Below, piece by piece: positions 16,619 to 24,947 of a stretch of DNA of 64,000 bases. The position numbers and the translations under genes are program-made. The first letter of the stretch is position 1. Each line of letters starts with the position of its first letter. This DNA is from Chryseobacterium sp. Leaf394 (GTDB taxonomy: Bacteria; Bacteroidota; Bacteroidia; Flavobacteriales; Weeksellaceae): the NCBI RefSeq assembly GCF_001424105.1, contig NZ_LMQH01000012.1:277835-341834 (forward strand). The letters are read 5' to 3'. A model generated the notes under the pieces. The model was not told the DNA's origin, did no database searches, and was given only the letters and a program-made list of their open reading frames with translations.

Positions 16619-16741
16619 AAGGAATATTATCAATATTTATCTTAAAATATGCTTAAAAAAAGCTTTTCATAGCCCAGCAAAAAATTTCCCTTCAAAACGA
16701 ATGAAGAGAAATGATGTGATTTTCCGTTAATTTATCTGAAT

Positions 16742-17203
16742 TTAATCTTCGTCTATCTCAATCTCATCCTGCTTCAGTTCACACTTTAGTCTGAATGGAA
16801 GAGGATTATCTGAGCCGGTGTAGAAATCATCAATATGACCTTTCCAGATCAACTGAAGTTCGCCATTCTCATCTTTTTCGAAGCAAAGTTCGCTGTCATA
16901 GAGAAACGCATCTTCGTCATCAAAAAGATCTACTTCTGTGTAGGAATCTTCGTCTGAATCGTTAATGAGAAAAGTTTTGTCTTCAATCTCGCCGGATTCT
17001 ATTGGGAAATCGAAAACTTCCATTGAAATCTGAGGAAAGTTGTATTGCAGAGAATCATCGTCCACATGATCCAGACTGTCGTCTGTAGTGATTTCTACTT
17101 CCAAAAAGTGTTTCTGATTAAGGTAAACGGCTTTGCAATAAGTGTGATTGATATTGTATTTAAGCGTTTCGTCCGGGTGGTAAATTTTTAAAATCCCTTT
17201 CAT
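16742..17203 (-). CDS. Acidic protein of unknown function
   Basis: 153 aa, very acidic (runs such as DDEDAF, EIEIDED at the C-terminus, DSDEDS). No signal peptide or membrane segment, so probably cytosolic. The N-terminus MKGILKIYHPDETLKYNI resembles no family I know. Its composition might reflect a calcium- or protein-binding role, but that is a guess. It is monocistronic with its own -7 element (17251-17258) and is divergent from the DUF885 lipoprotein. Confidence 0.65.
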   Translation of the reverse strand: MKGILKIYHPDETLKYNINHTYCKAVYLNQKHFLEVEITTDDSLDHVDDDSLQYNFPQISMEVFDFPIESGEIEDKTFLINDSDEDSYTEVDLFDDEDAFLYDSELCFEKDENGELQLIWKGHIDDFYTGSDNPLPFRLKCELKQDEIEIDED

Positions 17204-17250
17204 TATTTCTTAGAAAAGATCCGTAATGGTATGAATGTTAATTGTTTTAA

Positions 17251-17258
17251 CAAAGATA
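17251..17258 (-). promoter_or_regulatory. -7 promoter element (TATCTTTG)
   Basis: TATCTTTG on the minus strand lies 48 nt before the ATG of the acidic protein and matches TAnnTTTG exactly. Confidence 0.45.
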
Positions 17259-17336
17259 GAAAATTGAGTGAATGTGAAAAATTTTTTTAATTTTTTTTTA
17301 AAATTTAATATAAATATAATTTCAGAGGATATTCAT

Positions 17337-17344
17337 TACATTTG
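17337..17344 (+). promoter_or_regulatory. -7 promoter element (TACATTTG)
   Basis: TACATTTG lies 23 nt before the ATG at 17368 and fits TAnnTTTG. It supports the ATG start over the upstream TTG at 17359, which would leave almost no leader. Confidence 0.5.
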
Positions 17345-17367
17345 TTTTCTTCAAAAATTTGATAATC

Positions 17368-19164
17368 ATGCGAAATATTGTACTGGGAAGCCTTTTTTGC
17401 TTAGGAATCGCAACCGCTTTTACCTCTTGCCGAAAAACAGATTCTCCGCTTACCAAAGTTACTCCTAAAGATATAGATTCTATTGCAGCCAATTATTATG
17501 AGCAGTATCTGAAGCTCTATCCTCTTGAAGCAACGCAGCAGGGAGACCAGAGGTATAACGACCAGTTGCCCGTCAATATTGATAAAGATTTTATTACCGG
17601 AGAGGTAGCTTTTTATACTTCTGTGCAGAAACAGCTGGAAAATGTAGATTACGAAAATCTTCCTGATGATAAAAAAGTAATTTACGATGTGTTGGATTTT
17701 ACATTAAAAGATAAGATAGGAGCTTACAATTTTCATCCTGAATACATTCCGTTCACACAGTTTGGTGGATTACCGCTGACGTTTCCGCTTTTGGGAAGTG
17801 GGGAAGGAAGCCAGCCTTTTGAGACAGAAAAAGATTACGAAAACTGGCTGAAAAGAATGGAGAAATTTCCGGCGTGGGCAGATGCTGCTGTTCATAATTT
17901 TAATGAAGGAATTAATGCTAAAATTGTTCTGCCTAAAAAGCTGGTTATTAAAATGATCCCACAAATGAGATCGGAGGAAATTATTACTTCAGACAAAGAG
18001 AAAAATATTTTCTTTGGTCCGCTGAAAAAGTTTCCGAAAGAATTTTCTGAAGAGACAAAAGCAAAATTCACCAGACTTTTTCACGAATCTGTGGAGAGAA
18101 ACATAATACCTTCTTATAATAAATTAGGCGATTTTCTTGAAAAGGAATATTATCCAAAAGCAAGAGATACAGATGGTTACAACAGTCTGCCAAACGGAGG
18201 CTCCATTTATTCTTTTTACGTAAAAAGCTGGACGACTACTGATCAGAATCCCGATGAAATCAACAAAACAGGTCTTCAACAGGTCGCAATGCTCCGTTCT
18301 GAAATGGAAAAAGTTAAACAGCAGGTGGGCTTTACAGGAACGCTGGAAGAATTTATTACCCACGTAAAAAACGACCCTAAAGCAATGCCTTATAAGAGTT
18401 CTGATGAGGTATTGAAAGCATTTAACGGTATTCTGGCTAAAATTACACCGAAGCTGAAAACCATGTTCAGTGTCACTCCAAAAACAAAATTTGAGGTGAG
18501 ACAAACAGAAAAGTTCAGAGAAGCGAGTGCAAGTGCAGAATATATTCAGGGAACTCCGGATGGCGGGAGACCGGGGATTTTTTACATCCCGCTTCCAGAT
18601 CCTTCAAAGTTTAATGTGACTTCTGGCATGGAATCGCTGTTTCTGCATGAGGCTATTCCCGGACATCATTATCAGGTGTCGCTTCAGCAGGAAAATACAA
18701 AGTTACCCAGGTTTATGCGTTTCGGATGGTTGGGTGCTTATGGCGAAGGCTGGGCGCATTATTGTGAAACATTAGGCCCTGAATTCGGACTTTACACCGA
18801 CCCTTACCAAAAAATGGGTTATTTGAGTGATCAGATGCTGCGCGCTGTGAGATTAGTGGTAGATACAGGTCTTCACACCGGAAAAATGAGCAGGGAAGAG
18901 GCGATTGCATATTTTCTGAGCAATATTGCGTACGATGAAGCCGGTGCTACTGCCGAAGTGGAAAGATATATGGCGATGCCCGGACAGGCTTTAGGCTATA
19001 AAATCGGTTCACTTCGAATCCGTGAATTGAGAGAGAAATATCAGAAAGAACTGGGAACAAAATTTAATCTGGCTAAGTTTCATGACGAAGTTCTTAGTCA
19101 GGGTTGTCTTCCATTGGACGTTTTAAACAGAAAAATGGCTCTATGGGCTGAAAAGCAGAAATAA
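17368..19164 (+). CDS. DUF885 family lipoprotein (putative metallopeptidase-like)
   Basis: 598 aa from the ATG at 17368. The N-terminus has a lipoprotein signal with the lipobox Cys in AFTSCRKTDS, so it is exported and lipid-anchored. DUF885 proteins carry a zinc-peptidase-like motif, here LFLHEAIPGHHYQ (HExxPGHH) in the C-terminal third, followed by GEGWAHYCE, which may supply another ligand. The overall layout (helical N-terminal half, YFLSNIAYDEAGATAEVERY near the end) fits the family. I infer a periplasmic or surface peptidase; the substrate is unknown. Monocistronic. Confidence 0.88.
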   Translation: MRNIVLGSLFCLGIATAFTSCRKTDSPLTKVTPKDIDSIAANYYEQYLKLYPLEATQQGDQRYNDQLPVNIDKDFITGEVAFYTSVQKQLENVDYENLPDDKKVIYDVLDFTLKDKIGAYNFHPEYIPFTQFGGLPLTFPLLGSGEGSQPFETEKDYENWLKRMEKFPAWADAAVHNFNEGINAKIVLPKKLVIKMIPQMRSEEIITSDKEKNIFFGPLKKFPKEFSEETKAKFTRLFHESVERNIIPSYNKLGDFLEKEYYPKARDTDGYNSLPNGGSIYSFYVKSWTTTDQNPDEINKTGLQQVAMLRSEMEKVKQQVGFTGTLEEFITHVKNDPKAMPYKSSDEVLKAFNGILAKITPKLKTMFSVTPKTKFEVRQTEKFREASASAEYIQGTPDGGRPGIFYIPLPDPSKFNVTSGMESLFLHEAIPGHHYQVSLQQENTKLPRFMRFGWLGAYGEGWAHYCETLGPEFGLYTDPYQKMGYLSDQMLRAVRLVVDTGLHTGKMSREEAIAYFLSNIAYDEAGATAEVERYMAMPGQALGYKIGSLRIRELREKYQKELGTKFNLAKFHDEVLSQGCLPLDVLNRKMALWAEKQK

Positions 19165-19202
19165 AATATTTTAATGCAAGAAAAACAGTTCGTTATAATT
19201 TT

Positions 19203-19218
19203 CGTTGAACGGTCATTC
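19203..19218 (+). promoter_or_regulatory. Operator-like dyad upstream of the DUF1398 gene
   Basis: TTGAACGGTCATTCAA has matching arms TTGAA/TTCAA. Its core AACGGTCATT (19208-19217) recurs at 31769-31778 upstream of the 2TM operon promoter. The position, about 33 nt upstream of the -7 box, suggests a regulator site; the TetR-like look is an inference. Confidence 0.3.
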
Positions 19219-19250
19219 AATATTTCTGTAAAAGAAATTTTCAAAATATT

Positions 19251-19258
19251 TAAATTTG
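19251..19258 (+). promoter_or_regulatory. -7 promoter element (TAAATTTG)
   Basis: TAAATTTG exactly fits TAnnTTTG, 41 nt before the DUF1398 start. Confidence 0.45.
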
Positions 19259-19299
19259 CGTTTTAGAAAAATACAGATAATTTCATTAAAAAAATACAA

Positions 19300-19689
19300 A
19301 TGTTTACAGTACAGCAAATTGAAGACGCACACAGCAAAGTAAAATCAGGAGCAGAATTCCCGAAATATATTCAGGAAATTAAAAGTTTCGGAGTGAAAAA
19401 CTTTACAACCTGGGTAAAAGACAGCCACACAGAATATTTTGGCGAAAATGATTTTAAAACTAAATCTCAACCACAATACGATGATTTGGAGATCAATGAA
19501 ACCGTTAATCAGGAAAAGTTTGCTAAGCAGTTAAAGATCCATCAGCAAGGCGGAACAGATTATATGCAGTTCTGCAGAGACTGCGCTGAAAACGGTGTTG
19601 AAAAATGGATTGTAGATTTAGATCATTTCACCTGCACTTATTTTGACAAGGCCGGAAATGATGTTCTGACCGAGGAAATTCCTCATTAA
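19300..19689 (+). CDS. DUF1398 family protein
   Basis: 129 aa, soluble. The N-terminus FTVQQIEDAHSKVKSGAEFPKYIQEIKSFGV and the central SHTEYFG block fit the DUF1398 (YbcV-like) family, as does the closing DLDHFTCTYFDKAGNDVLTEEIP. No function is known for the family. It has its own -7 element and an operator-like dyad upstream, and is followed after 11 nt by a lipoprotein gene, so the two may share a transcript. Confidence 0.8.
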   Translation: MFTVQQIEDAHSKVKSGAEFPKYIQEIKSFGVKNFTTWVKDSHTEYFGENDFKTKSQPQYDDLEINETVNQEKFAKQLKIHQQGGTDYMQFCRDCAENGVEKWIVDLDHFTCTYFDKAGNDVLTEEIPH

Positions 19690-19700
19690 AATACAAAGTG

Positions 19701-20258
19701 ATGAGATTATTTTCCCTGATTTTTTTATCTTTTATTCTTATGGGATGCAGAGAGAAAAAAGAGAAAGTGATCTCATGTTATGAAAAAGTAGTTGTTGATG
19801 AAGACTTAGTTCATAATGACACGATTAGATTGCTTTCAAAATTTCCTGAGCTGCGGTTATTCAAAAAGGAAAAACTGGAAAGTAAAACCCGAACTGCTTA
19901 TATACTTCAGAATTCAGGACTTTTGAATTTTACAGCTTCTTTTGACAACTACAAATGTAGTGCAGAAAAAAGTGGAGATACGATTAATATTTCCTTAAAC
20001 AATTACGATGGTTATATCAGTAATGGCATTATGATTAAGGTTTTTGATGGAACTTTTAGAGTCCACGATTATGATCCCAAAACTTTGAAAGATGAAGTGA
20101 AATTTATTGGAGCCGTTCCTAGATATGAAATTTTACATTTAAATAAATCTGATTTTCAAAAGAACGACAGTATTTTTGGTTATGTAAATTACAGTTGCGT
20201 CGTTAAGGGAGGAGTTTCAAAAAGTATGCAGGGATATTTTAAAACCAAAATTCAATGA
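19701..20258 (+). CDS. Lipoprotein of unknown function
   Basis: 185 aa from the ATG at 19701 (a GTG codon lies directly before it in frame). A lipoprotein signal ends in FILMGC with the lipid-bearing Cys at residue 16. The mature part is rich in Lys and Asp and has no motif I recognise. It follows the DUF1398 gene by 11 nt and ends at a strong terminator. Confidence 0.7.
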   Translation: MRLFSLIFLSFILMGCREKKEKVISCYEKVVVDEDLVHNDTIRLLSKFPELRLFKKEKLESKTRTAYILQNSGLLNFTASFDNYKCSAEKSGDTINISLNNYDGYISNGIMIKVFDGTFRVHDYDPKTLKDEVKFIGAVPRYEILHLNKSDFQKNDSIFGYVNYSCVVKGGVSKSMQGYFKTKIQ

Positions 20259-20261
20259 ACC

Positions 20262-20292
20262 AAAAAACCCGGCAGATTTCGCCGGGTTTTTT
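20262..20292. terminator. Strong bidirectional terminator
   Basis: AAAAAACCCGGC (20262-20273) pairs with GCCGGGTTTTTT (20281-20292) over a 7-nt loop. It lies between the convergent lipoprotein and pepT genes and has T or A tracts suited to both directions. Confidence 0.85.
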
Positions 20293-20310
20293 ATGTTGTA
20301 GGCAAAAGCC

Positions 20311-21558
20311 TTACGCTTTCACAATATTCACAATCACTTCAGTCGCCTTCATCATGCTTTCCAGCGCTACATATTCGTAAGGTCCGTGGAAGTTGATTCC
20401 CCCTGCAAAAATATTCGGACAAGGCAAGCCCATGTAAGATAGCTGGGCACCGTCGGTTCCACCTCTGATGGCTTTGATTTTAGGCTCAATTCCGGCTTCC
20501 GTCATTGCTTTAGCCGCCAAATCTATAATGTGCATTTTGCCTTCAAACTGCTGTTTCATGTTTCTGTACTGCTCTTTAATTTCAATTTCAGCAGTTCCCT
20601 CACCGTGTTTTTGGTTAAATTCAGCAATTTTTTCCTCCATGATTTTTTTTCTTGCCTCATATTTTTCTTCGTCATGGTCACGGATGATGTATTGAAGTTT
20701 AGCTTCAGAAATATCAGCTGTAACTTCCATTAAATGATAAAAACCATCGAAACCTTTTGTGGTTGCAGGAGTTTCATTAGCAGGCAACATGTGGATAAAT
20801 TCTGCAGCGAGCAAAGCAGCATTCACCATTTTTCCGAAAGCATAACCAGGATGCACGCTCAGTCCGTGGATTTTTACAACCGCACCGGCTGCATTGAAAT
20901 TTTCATATTCCAGTTCGCCTACTTCGCCACCATCCATAGTGTAAGCGAATTCTGCTCCGAATTTGGCAACATCAAATTTATGTGCTCCTCTTCCGATTTC
21001 TTCGTCAGGTGTGAATCCAACGGCAATTCTTCCGTGTTTGATTTCAGGATGAGCGATAAGATATTCTGCGGCAGTTACAATTTCTGCACAACCGGCCTTG
21101 TCATCAGCTCCCAGAAGCGTGTTTCCGTCGGTGGTAATCAGAGTCTGACCGATGTATTTCTTTAAACTTTCAAATTTTGAGGGCGAAAGAGTAAATCCTG
21201 AAGTCTGATTTAATACCAGATCGCTTCCGTCATAATTTTCCCAAATCTGAGGTTTCACATTTTCCCCGCTGAAATCCGGTGAAGTATCATAATGAGAAAT
21301 GAATCCGATGGTTGGCTGGCTGTCATTTTCCAGATTTGAAGGTACGTAGCCCATGATATAGCCGTGATCGTCTATTGAAACATCTTCCAGGCCAATATTT
21401 TTCAGTTCCTGAGTGATGTATTTTGCAATGTCCCACTGTCTTTCTGTAGACGGTGTCGTTTCGCTTTCAGCATCGCTGGTAGAGTATATTTTTACGTAAG
21501 TAAGAAAACGGTTCAGTAATTTTTCTTTCCAGAGTTGGTTAAATTCTATCGTACTCAT
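20311..21558 (-). CDS. pepT: Peptidase T (tripeptide aminopeptidase)
   Basis: 415 aa from the ATG at 21558, close to E. coli PepT (408). It removes the N-terminal residue of tripeptides using two zinc ions. Metal-site motifs are visible: FISHYDTSPDFSG, LLGADDKAGCAEI, TPDEEIGRGA and TMDGGEVGELEYE. The C-terminus has IKAIRGGTDGAQLSYMG and a final ligand His in INFHGPYEY. A 27-codon upstream extension in frame has no family similarity, so I placed the start at MSTIEFNQLW. Monocistronic. Confidence 0.96.
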   Translation of the reverse strand: MSTIEFNQLWKEKLLNRFLTYVKIYSTSDAESETTPSTERQWDIAKYITQELKNIGLEDVSIDDHGYIMGYVPSNLENDSQPTIGFISHYDTSPDFSGENVKPQIWENYDGSDLVLNQTSGFTLSPSKFESLKKYIGQTLITTDGNTLLGADDKAGCAEIVTAAEYLIAHPEIKHGRIAVGFTPDEEIGRGAHKFDVAKFGAEFAYTMDGGEVGELEYENFNAAGAVVKIHGLSVHPGYAFGKMVNAALLAAEFIHMLPANETPATTKGFDGFYHLMEVTADISEAKLQYIIRDHDEEKYEARKKIMEEKIAEFNQKHGEGTAEIEIKEQYRNMKQQFEGKMHIIDLAAKAMTEAGIEPKIKAIRGGTDGAQLSYMGLPCPNIFAGGINFHGPYEYVALESMMKATEVIVNIVKA

Positions 21559-21642
21559 TATTGATTTTAAATTTTCACAAATATACGATGTAAAATCAGG
21601 ATGCCCGAAAAATGTCAAAATTTTATACTTAGATACCAATAA

Positions 21643-21663
21643 AAAAGGAAGCTAAATGCTTCC
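21643..21663 (-). terminator. Terminator of the small minus-strand gene
   Basis: GGAAGC (21647-21652) pairs with GCTTCC (21658-21663). On the minus strand the stem is followed by TTTTTTATTGG. Confidence 0.6.
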
Positions 21664-21691
21664 CTGATTTTATTTAAAAATGATTTAATTT

Positions 21692-21910
21692 CTATACTGC
21701 GTACGCAGCTCTGTTTTGAAAAACATTAATCACAGCGAGTTTTTCGTTGGAGAGATTGTGCATCAGTTCAACCGTAAAAGTTGAAAATTCATATAATGTA
21801 TATTTCAGATCATTCATCGTTCTTTCGTTAACGATTTTTCCGTTGTGAAGCACCAGACTGCACTGATCCTGATTTTCCAAATTCTTGAAATCATAGTAAG
21901 AAATGTTCAT
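21692..21910 (-). CDS. Small protein of unknown function
   Basis: 72 aa, no signal peptide or membrane segment. The sequence (YYDFKNLENQDQCSLVLHN, then DLKYTLYEFSTFTVEL) looks like a compact alpha/beta protein. A hairpin terminator follows its stop codon directly, and a 322-bp AT-rich gap precedes its start; both support a real gene. I do not recognise the family. Confidence 0.6.
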   Translation of the reverse strand: MNISYYDFKNLENQDQCSLVLHNGKIVNERTMNDLKYTLYEFSTFTVELMHNLSNEKLAVINVFQNRAAYAV

Positions 21911-22232
21911 GGCACAAAGGTTTTAGGCGTTTTGATGTCTATTGCAATTCCTTTACCAAATCAATTTAATTTTAAAATTATTTAGTAAAATTTCATCACG
22001 ATAATTTCTTTTTTGATTGAATATGTTTAAATTAAATCTAATTTAAATGTCAATTAAATAATTTATACGCCACTTTTAAGTTTTTTTTAATTATAAAACA
22101 GGTAATTCACTTAATAATTCTGAATGATATAGAGAGCTCTAAACACTTTTAAATCAATTGATTCTGTGATATTTTGAAATAGACGTTTAAATTATTAAGT
22201 TTTATTATATTTGAGAAAATCAAAATAGAAAA
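21911..22232. other. 322-bp AT-rich intergenic region
   Basis: Divergent spacer between the 72-aa gene and HMG-CoA lyase. Apart from the -7 element at 22206-22213 I see no gene, hairpin or repeat. The base composition is more AT-rich than the rest of the window. Confidence 0.5.
22206..22213 (+). promoter_or_regulatory. -7 promoter element (TATATTTG)
   Basis: TATATTTG lies 19 nt before the ATG of the HMG-CoA lyase gene and matches TAnnTTTG. Confidence 0.45.
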
Positions 22233-23081
22233 ATGTTTCTTACAGAATGTCCACGGGATGCCATGCAGGGCTGGGGAGAATTTATACCCACCACCAAAAA
22301 GATAGACTATATCAACGCTTTGATGGATGTAGGCTTTGATGTGCTCGACTGCCTGAGTTTTGTGTCTCCAAAAGCGATTCCTCAAATGGCTGATTCAGCT
22401 GAGGTTGCCGAAAATATTGATAAATCAGATTCGAAAACAAAAGTTTCTGCCATTATCGGAAATTTCAGGGGAGCTGAGAAAGCTTTGAAGCACGGTTCAA
22501 TCGATGTTTTGGGGTTTCCTTTTTCCATTTCTGAAACTTTTCAGCACCGCAATACCAACAAGAGTCAGGAAGAAGCCTTCATAGATATTATTAAGATTCT
22601 TGAACTCACAAAATCTGAAAACCGCAGTCTCAATATCTATTTTTCTATGGCTTTTGGAAATCCGTACGGCGAAATGTGGAAGTTGGAGGATGTAGAGTTT
22701 TGGGCTAAAAGATTTTCGGAAATCGGGATTGATAATATTCTTCTCTCAGATACCACCGGCGTTGCCACGACTGAAACAATTGAACTGCTGTTCGGCGAAA
22801 TTCCTCAAAAGTTTCCTGAAATTCATTTCGGAGCGCATTTTCATAACCGTTACGAAGATTCTTATACCAAATTGAAAGCCGCGTACGACAAAGGTTGCCG
22901 AAGATTCGATTCTGCTATTAAAGGGATTGGCGGTTGCCCTATGGCAAAAGATGATCTGGTGGGAAATATGCCGACAGAACAGGTCATAAATTTTATGAGC
23001 GTAGAAAAAGCGCCTCATAAACTGAATTTGCTTAATTTTGAAAGTGCTTACAATAAAGCAAAAGATGTTTTTCATTTTTGA
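22233..23081 (+). CDS. Hydroxymethylglutaryl-CoA lyase
   Basis: 282 aa. It cleaves HMG-CoA to acetoacetate and acetyl-CoA, the last step of leucine breakdown. Family landmarks: LTECPRDAMQGW at the N-terminus (the usual form is TEVGPRDGLQ), DTTGVATTETI, the metal-binding HFHNRY, and KGIGGCPMAKDDLVGN with the catalytic Cys235. No other leucine-degradation gene is adjacent. Its stop lies close to the OsmC gene, whose start is 29 nt downstream, so they may be co-transcribed. Confidence 0.9.
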   Translation: MFLTECPRDAMQGWGEFIPTTKKIDYINALMDVGFDVLDCLSFVSPKAIPQMADSAEVAENIDKSDSKTKVSAIIGNFRGAEKALKHGSIDVLGFPFSISETFQHRNTNKSQEEAFIDIIKILELTKSENRSLNIYFSMAFGNPYGEMWKLEDVEFWAKRFSEIGIDNILLSDTTGVATTETIELLFGEIPQKFPEIHFGAHFHNRYEDSYTKLKAAYDKGCRRFDSAIKGIGGCPMAKDDLVGNMPTEQVINFMSVEKAPHKLNLLNFESAYNKAKDVFHF

Positions 23082-23110
23082 GACATCGTCTCTTTAGAAA
23101 TATAAAAATT

Positions 23111-23512
23111 ATGACTTCAAAAATAACATACTTAGGAGATTTAAGATGCTCCGCAGAACACTTACAATCCGGAACAATCATAGAAAGTGATGCTCCGACA
23201 GACAATCACGGGAAAGGCGAGAAATTTTCACCAACCGATATGTGTGCAACTTCTCTGGCAGAATGTGCTCTTACAACTATTGCAATTTTAGGTAAAGACA
23301 AAGGCATCAACATCGATGGTGCTTACTGTAATCTTGAAAAAGTGATGGCTGCAAATCCGCGCAGAATCAGCGAAATCAAATGTGAGTTTATTTTTAAAGA
23401 TCAGTATTCTGATGAGCAGAAGAAAGTTATTGAAGAAATTGCTTACAACTGTCCGGTTTCAAAAAGTCTGCATCCGGATTTGAAGCAGACGTTGAGTTTT
23501 GTTTATCAATAA
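23111..23512 (+). CDS. OsmC family peroxiredoxin-like protein
   Basis: 133 aa from the ATG at 23111; an upstream in-frame ATG at 23078 overlaps the HMG-CoA lyase end and adds 11 unsupported residues. The OsmC fold is indicated by FSPTDMCATSLAECALTTIAI (first Cys region) and NCPVSKSLHPDLKQTL with the second conserved Cys. OsmC/Ohr proteins reduce organic hydroperoxides using this Cys pair. A hairpin repeat (23543-23560) follows. Confidence 0.85.
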   Translation: MTSKITYLGDLRCSAEHLQSGTIIESDAPTDNHGKGEKFSPTDMCATSLAECALTTIAILGKDKGINIDGAYCNLEKVMAANPRRISEIKCEFIFKDQYSDEQKKVIEEIAYNCPVSKSLHPDLKQTLSFVYQ

Positions 23513-23542
23513 AAATTTTATTCTTAAAATTTTATCAATAGG

Positions 23543-23566
23543 AGCGGGCTTTAGCCCGCTTTCTTT
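23543..23566 (+). repeat. GC-rich palindromic element (AGCGGGC-TTTA-GCCCGCT)
   Basis: A perfect 7-bp stem, AGCGGGC/GCCCGCT, with a TTTA loop is followed by TTCTTT. A shorter relative, GGCTTTAGCC, follows at 23582-23591. It may serve as the OsmC terminator. The CTTTAGCC word looks like a dispersed palindromic repeat. Confidence 0.55.
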
Positions 23567-23617
23567 AGTGCTGAATCAAACGGCTTTAGCCAAAATCTAT
23601 TCACCAAAAATTTTAAT

Positions 23618-24451
23618 ATGTCATCAATAATTTCCGCTTTCGATTTAAGAAATCTAACAGAAAATCTGATCATACTTGATGCCAGAGCCGGAAAAGATGC
23701 CTACCAGAATTATATTGAAAACCATTTGAAAGGAGCAAGATTTATAGATTTGGATAAAGATTTGGCTGAAATCGGAGAAGACGCAGCTTTTGGTGGAAGG
23801 CACCCGCTTCCGGATTTGGAGAAATTTGCCGAAACAATTTCCAAATTAGGAATCTCGAAGGATTCAGATATTGTGATTTACGATGATAAAAACGGAGCCA
23901 ATGCTGCAGCGAGAGCGTGGTGGATGCTCACAGCTTTTGGATTGGATAACGTAAGAATTTTAGACGGAGGAATTCATGCTGCTGAGAAAGAAGGATTGGA
24001 ATTCTCTTCTGGAAAAGAAGATTTCAGTAAGTCAGATTTAATTGAAGTTAAAAACTGGCTTCATCCGTTGTCAACCTTGGAAGATGTTGAAAATGAATTG
24101 ATAAACAATTCTGCAACTGTGATTGATGTTAGAGATTCATACCGCTACATAGGCGAATCAGAACCGATTGATTTGGTGGCAGGTCATATTCCTAAAGCAA
24201 TCAATATTCCTTTTTCGGAAAATTTAGATGTAAATGGATATTTCTTGAAACCTGAAATTTTAAAGGAAAAATATTCAGCACTTTTAAAAGGTCTACCTCA
24301 AAAGCTGATTGTCCATTGCGGTTCGGGCGTAACTGCATGTCACACAATTTTAGCTTTGCATGAAGCTGGTTTCGATATTCCCAATCTGTACGTCGGCTCT
24401 TGGAGTGAGTGGAGCAGAAGGGAAGACAAAGAGATTGCTAAAGAAATTTAA
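23618..24451 (+). CDS. Thiosulfate/3-mercaptopyruvate sulfurtransferase (two rhodanese domains)
   Basis: 277 aa. Two rhodanese domains in tandem: an inactive first one (LIILDARAGKDAYQNYIENHLKGARFIDLD) and an active second one with VIDVRDSYRYIGE and the active-site loop HCGSGVTACH, catalytic Cys234. The CGSGVTA loop is typical of 3-mercaptopyruvate sulfurtransferases and related enzymes; the exact donor cannot be fixed here. Its TAA overlaps the stop codon of the convergent bcp gene by 3-4 nt, with no terminator between them. Confidence 0.9.
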   Translation: MSSIISAFDLRNLTENLIILDARAGKDAYQNYIENHLKGARFIDLDKDLAEIGEDAAFGGRHPLPDLEKFAETISKLGISKDSDIVIYDDKNGANAAARAWWMLTAFGLDNVRILDGGIHAAEKEGLEFSSGKEDFSKSDLIEVKNWLHPLSTLEDVENELINNSATVIDVRDSYRYIGESEPIDLVAGHIPKAINIPFSENLDVNGYFLKPEILKEKYSALLKGLPQKLIVHCGSGVTACHTILALHEAGFDIPNLYVGSWSEWSRREDKEIAKEI

Positions 24452-24900
24452 TTTTCCTCCAAAATCTGCTGCGCTGCAGTCTTCGAAGTCACTTTTTCAA
24501 TTACTCTGGTGCAGATTCCCTTTTCGTTGAAGATAAAAGTGGTTCTTACGATTCCCATGTACGTTTTACCGAAAGTTTTCTTTTCCTGCCAAACACCGAA
24601 TTTCTCGATAATATCACGGCTTTCATCAGCAATTAAGTCGTAAGGAAAGGCAAATTTAGAATGAAAATTTTTCTGCTTTTTTACAGAATCTCCACTGATT
24701 CCAAGCAATTGAAAACCTGCTTTTTCCAATTCAGAATAATTGTCGCTTAAATTACAGGCTTCAACAGTACACGTTGGCGTACTCGCCTGAGGATAAAAGA
24801 ATATCACCAGTTTCTGACCTTTGAATCTTTCAGAATTAATTGTTTCGCCATCCTGATTTACACTTTCAAAATTTGGTAAAGCGTCTCCGACTTTCAACAT
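24448..24900 (-). CDS. bcp: Thioredoxin-dependent thiol peroxidase, BCP-type peroxiredoxin
   Basis: 150 aa. It reduces peroxides with a thioredoxin-fed Cys pair. The peroxidatic Cys44 and resolving Cys49 are in PTCTVEACNLSD, the C-x4-C spacing of E. coli Bcp. Other landmarks: FFYPQASTPTCT, LLGISGDSVKKQKNFHSKF, YDLIADESRDI, and RTTFIFNEKG. It is divergent from nth across only 32 bp and has its own -33/-7 promoter. Confidence 0.94.
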   Translation of the reverse strand: MLKVGDALPNFESVNQDGETINSERFKGQKLVIFFYPQASTPTCTVEACNLSDNYSELEKAGFQLLGISGDSVKKQKNFHSKFAFPYDLIADESRDIIEKFGVWQEKKTFGKTYMGIVRTTFIFNEKGICTRVIEKVTSKTAAQQILEEN

Positions 24901-24906
24901 ATTTTT

Positions 24907-24914
24907 TAATTTTG
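24907..24914 (+). promoter_or_regulatory. -7 promoter element (TAATTTTG) of nth
   Basis: TAATTTTG lies 18 nt before the nth ATG and fits TAnnTTTG. Any -33 element would lie inside bcp. Confidence 0.45.
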
Positions 24915-24916
24915 CT

Positions 24917-24947
24917 CAAATTTATAGTTTAAATGACAAAAAAACAA
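24917..24947 (-). promoter_or_regulatory. Promoter of bcp (TTG-N20-TAAATTTG)
   Basis: On the minus strand TTG (24947-24945), a 20-nt spacer and TAAATTTG (24924-24917) fit the Bacteroidota consensus. The -33 element lies inside the nth coding sequence. Confidence 0.5.

Noticed and set aside
20530..21165. Plus-strand reading frames inside pepT
   Set aside because: They are antisense to a clear peptidase gene and Phe/Ser/Cys-rich, as expected for shadow frames.
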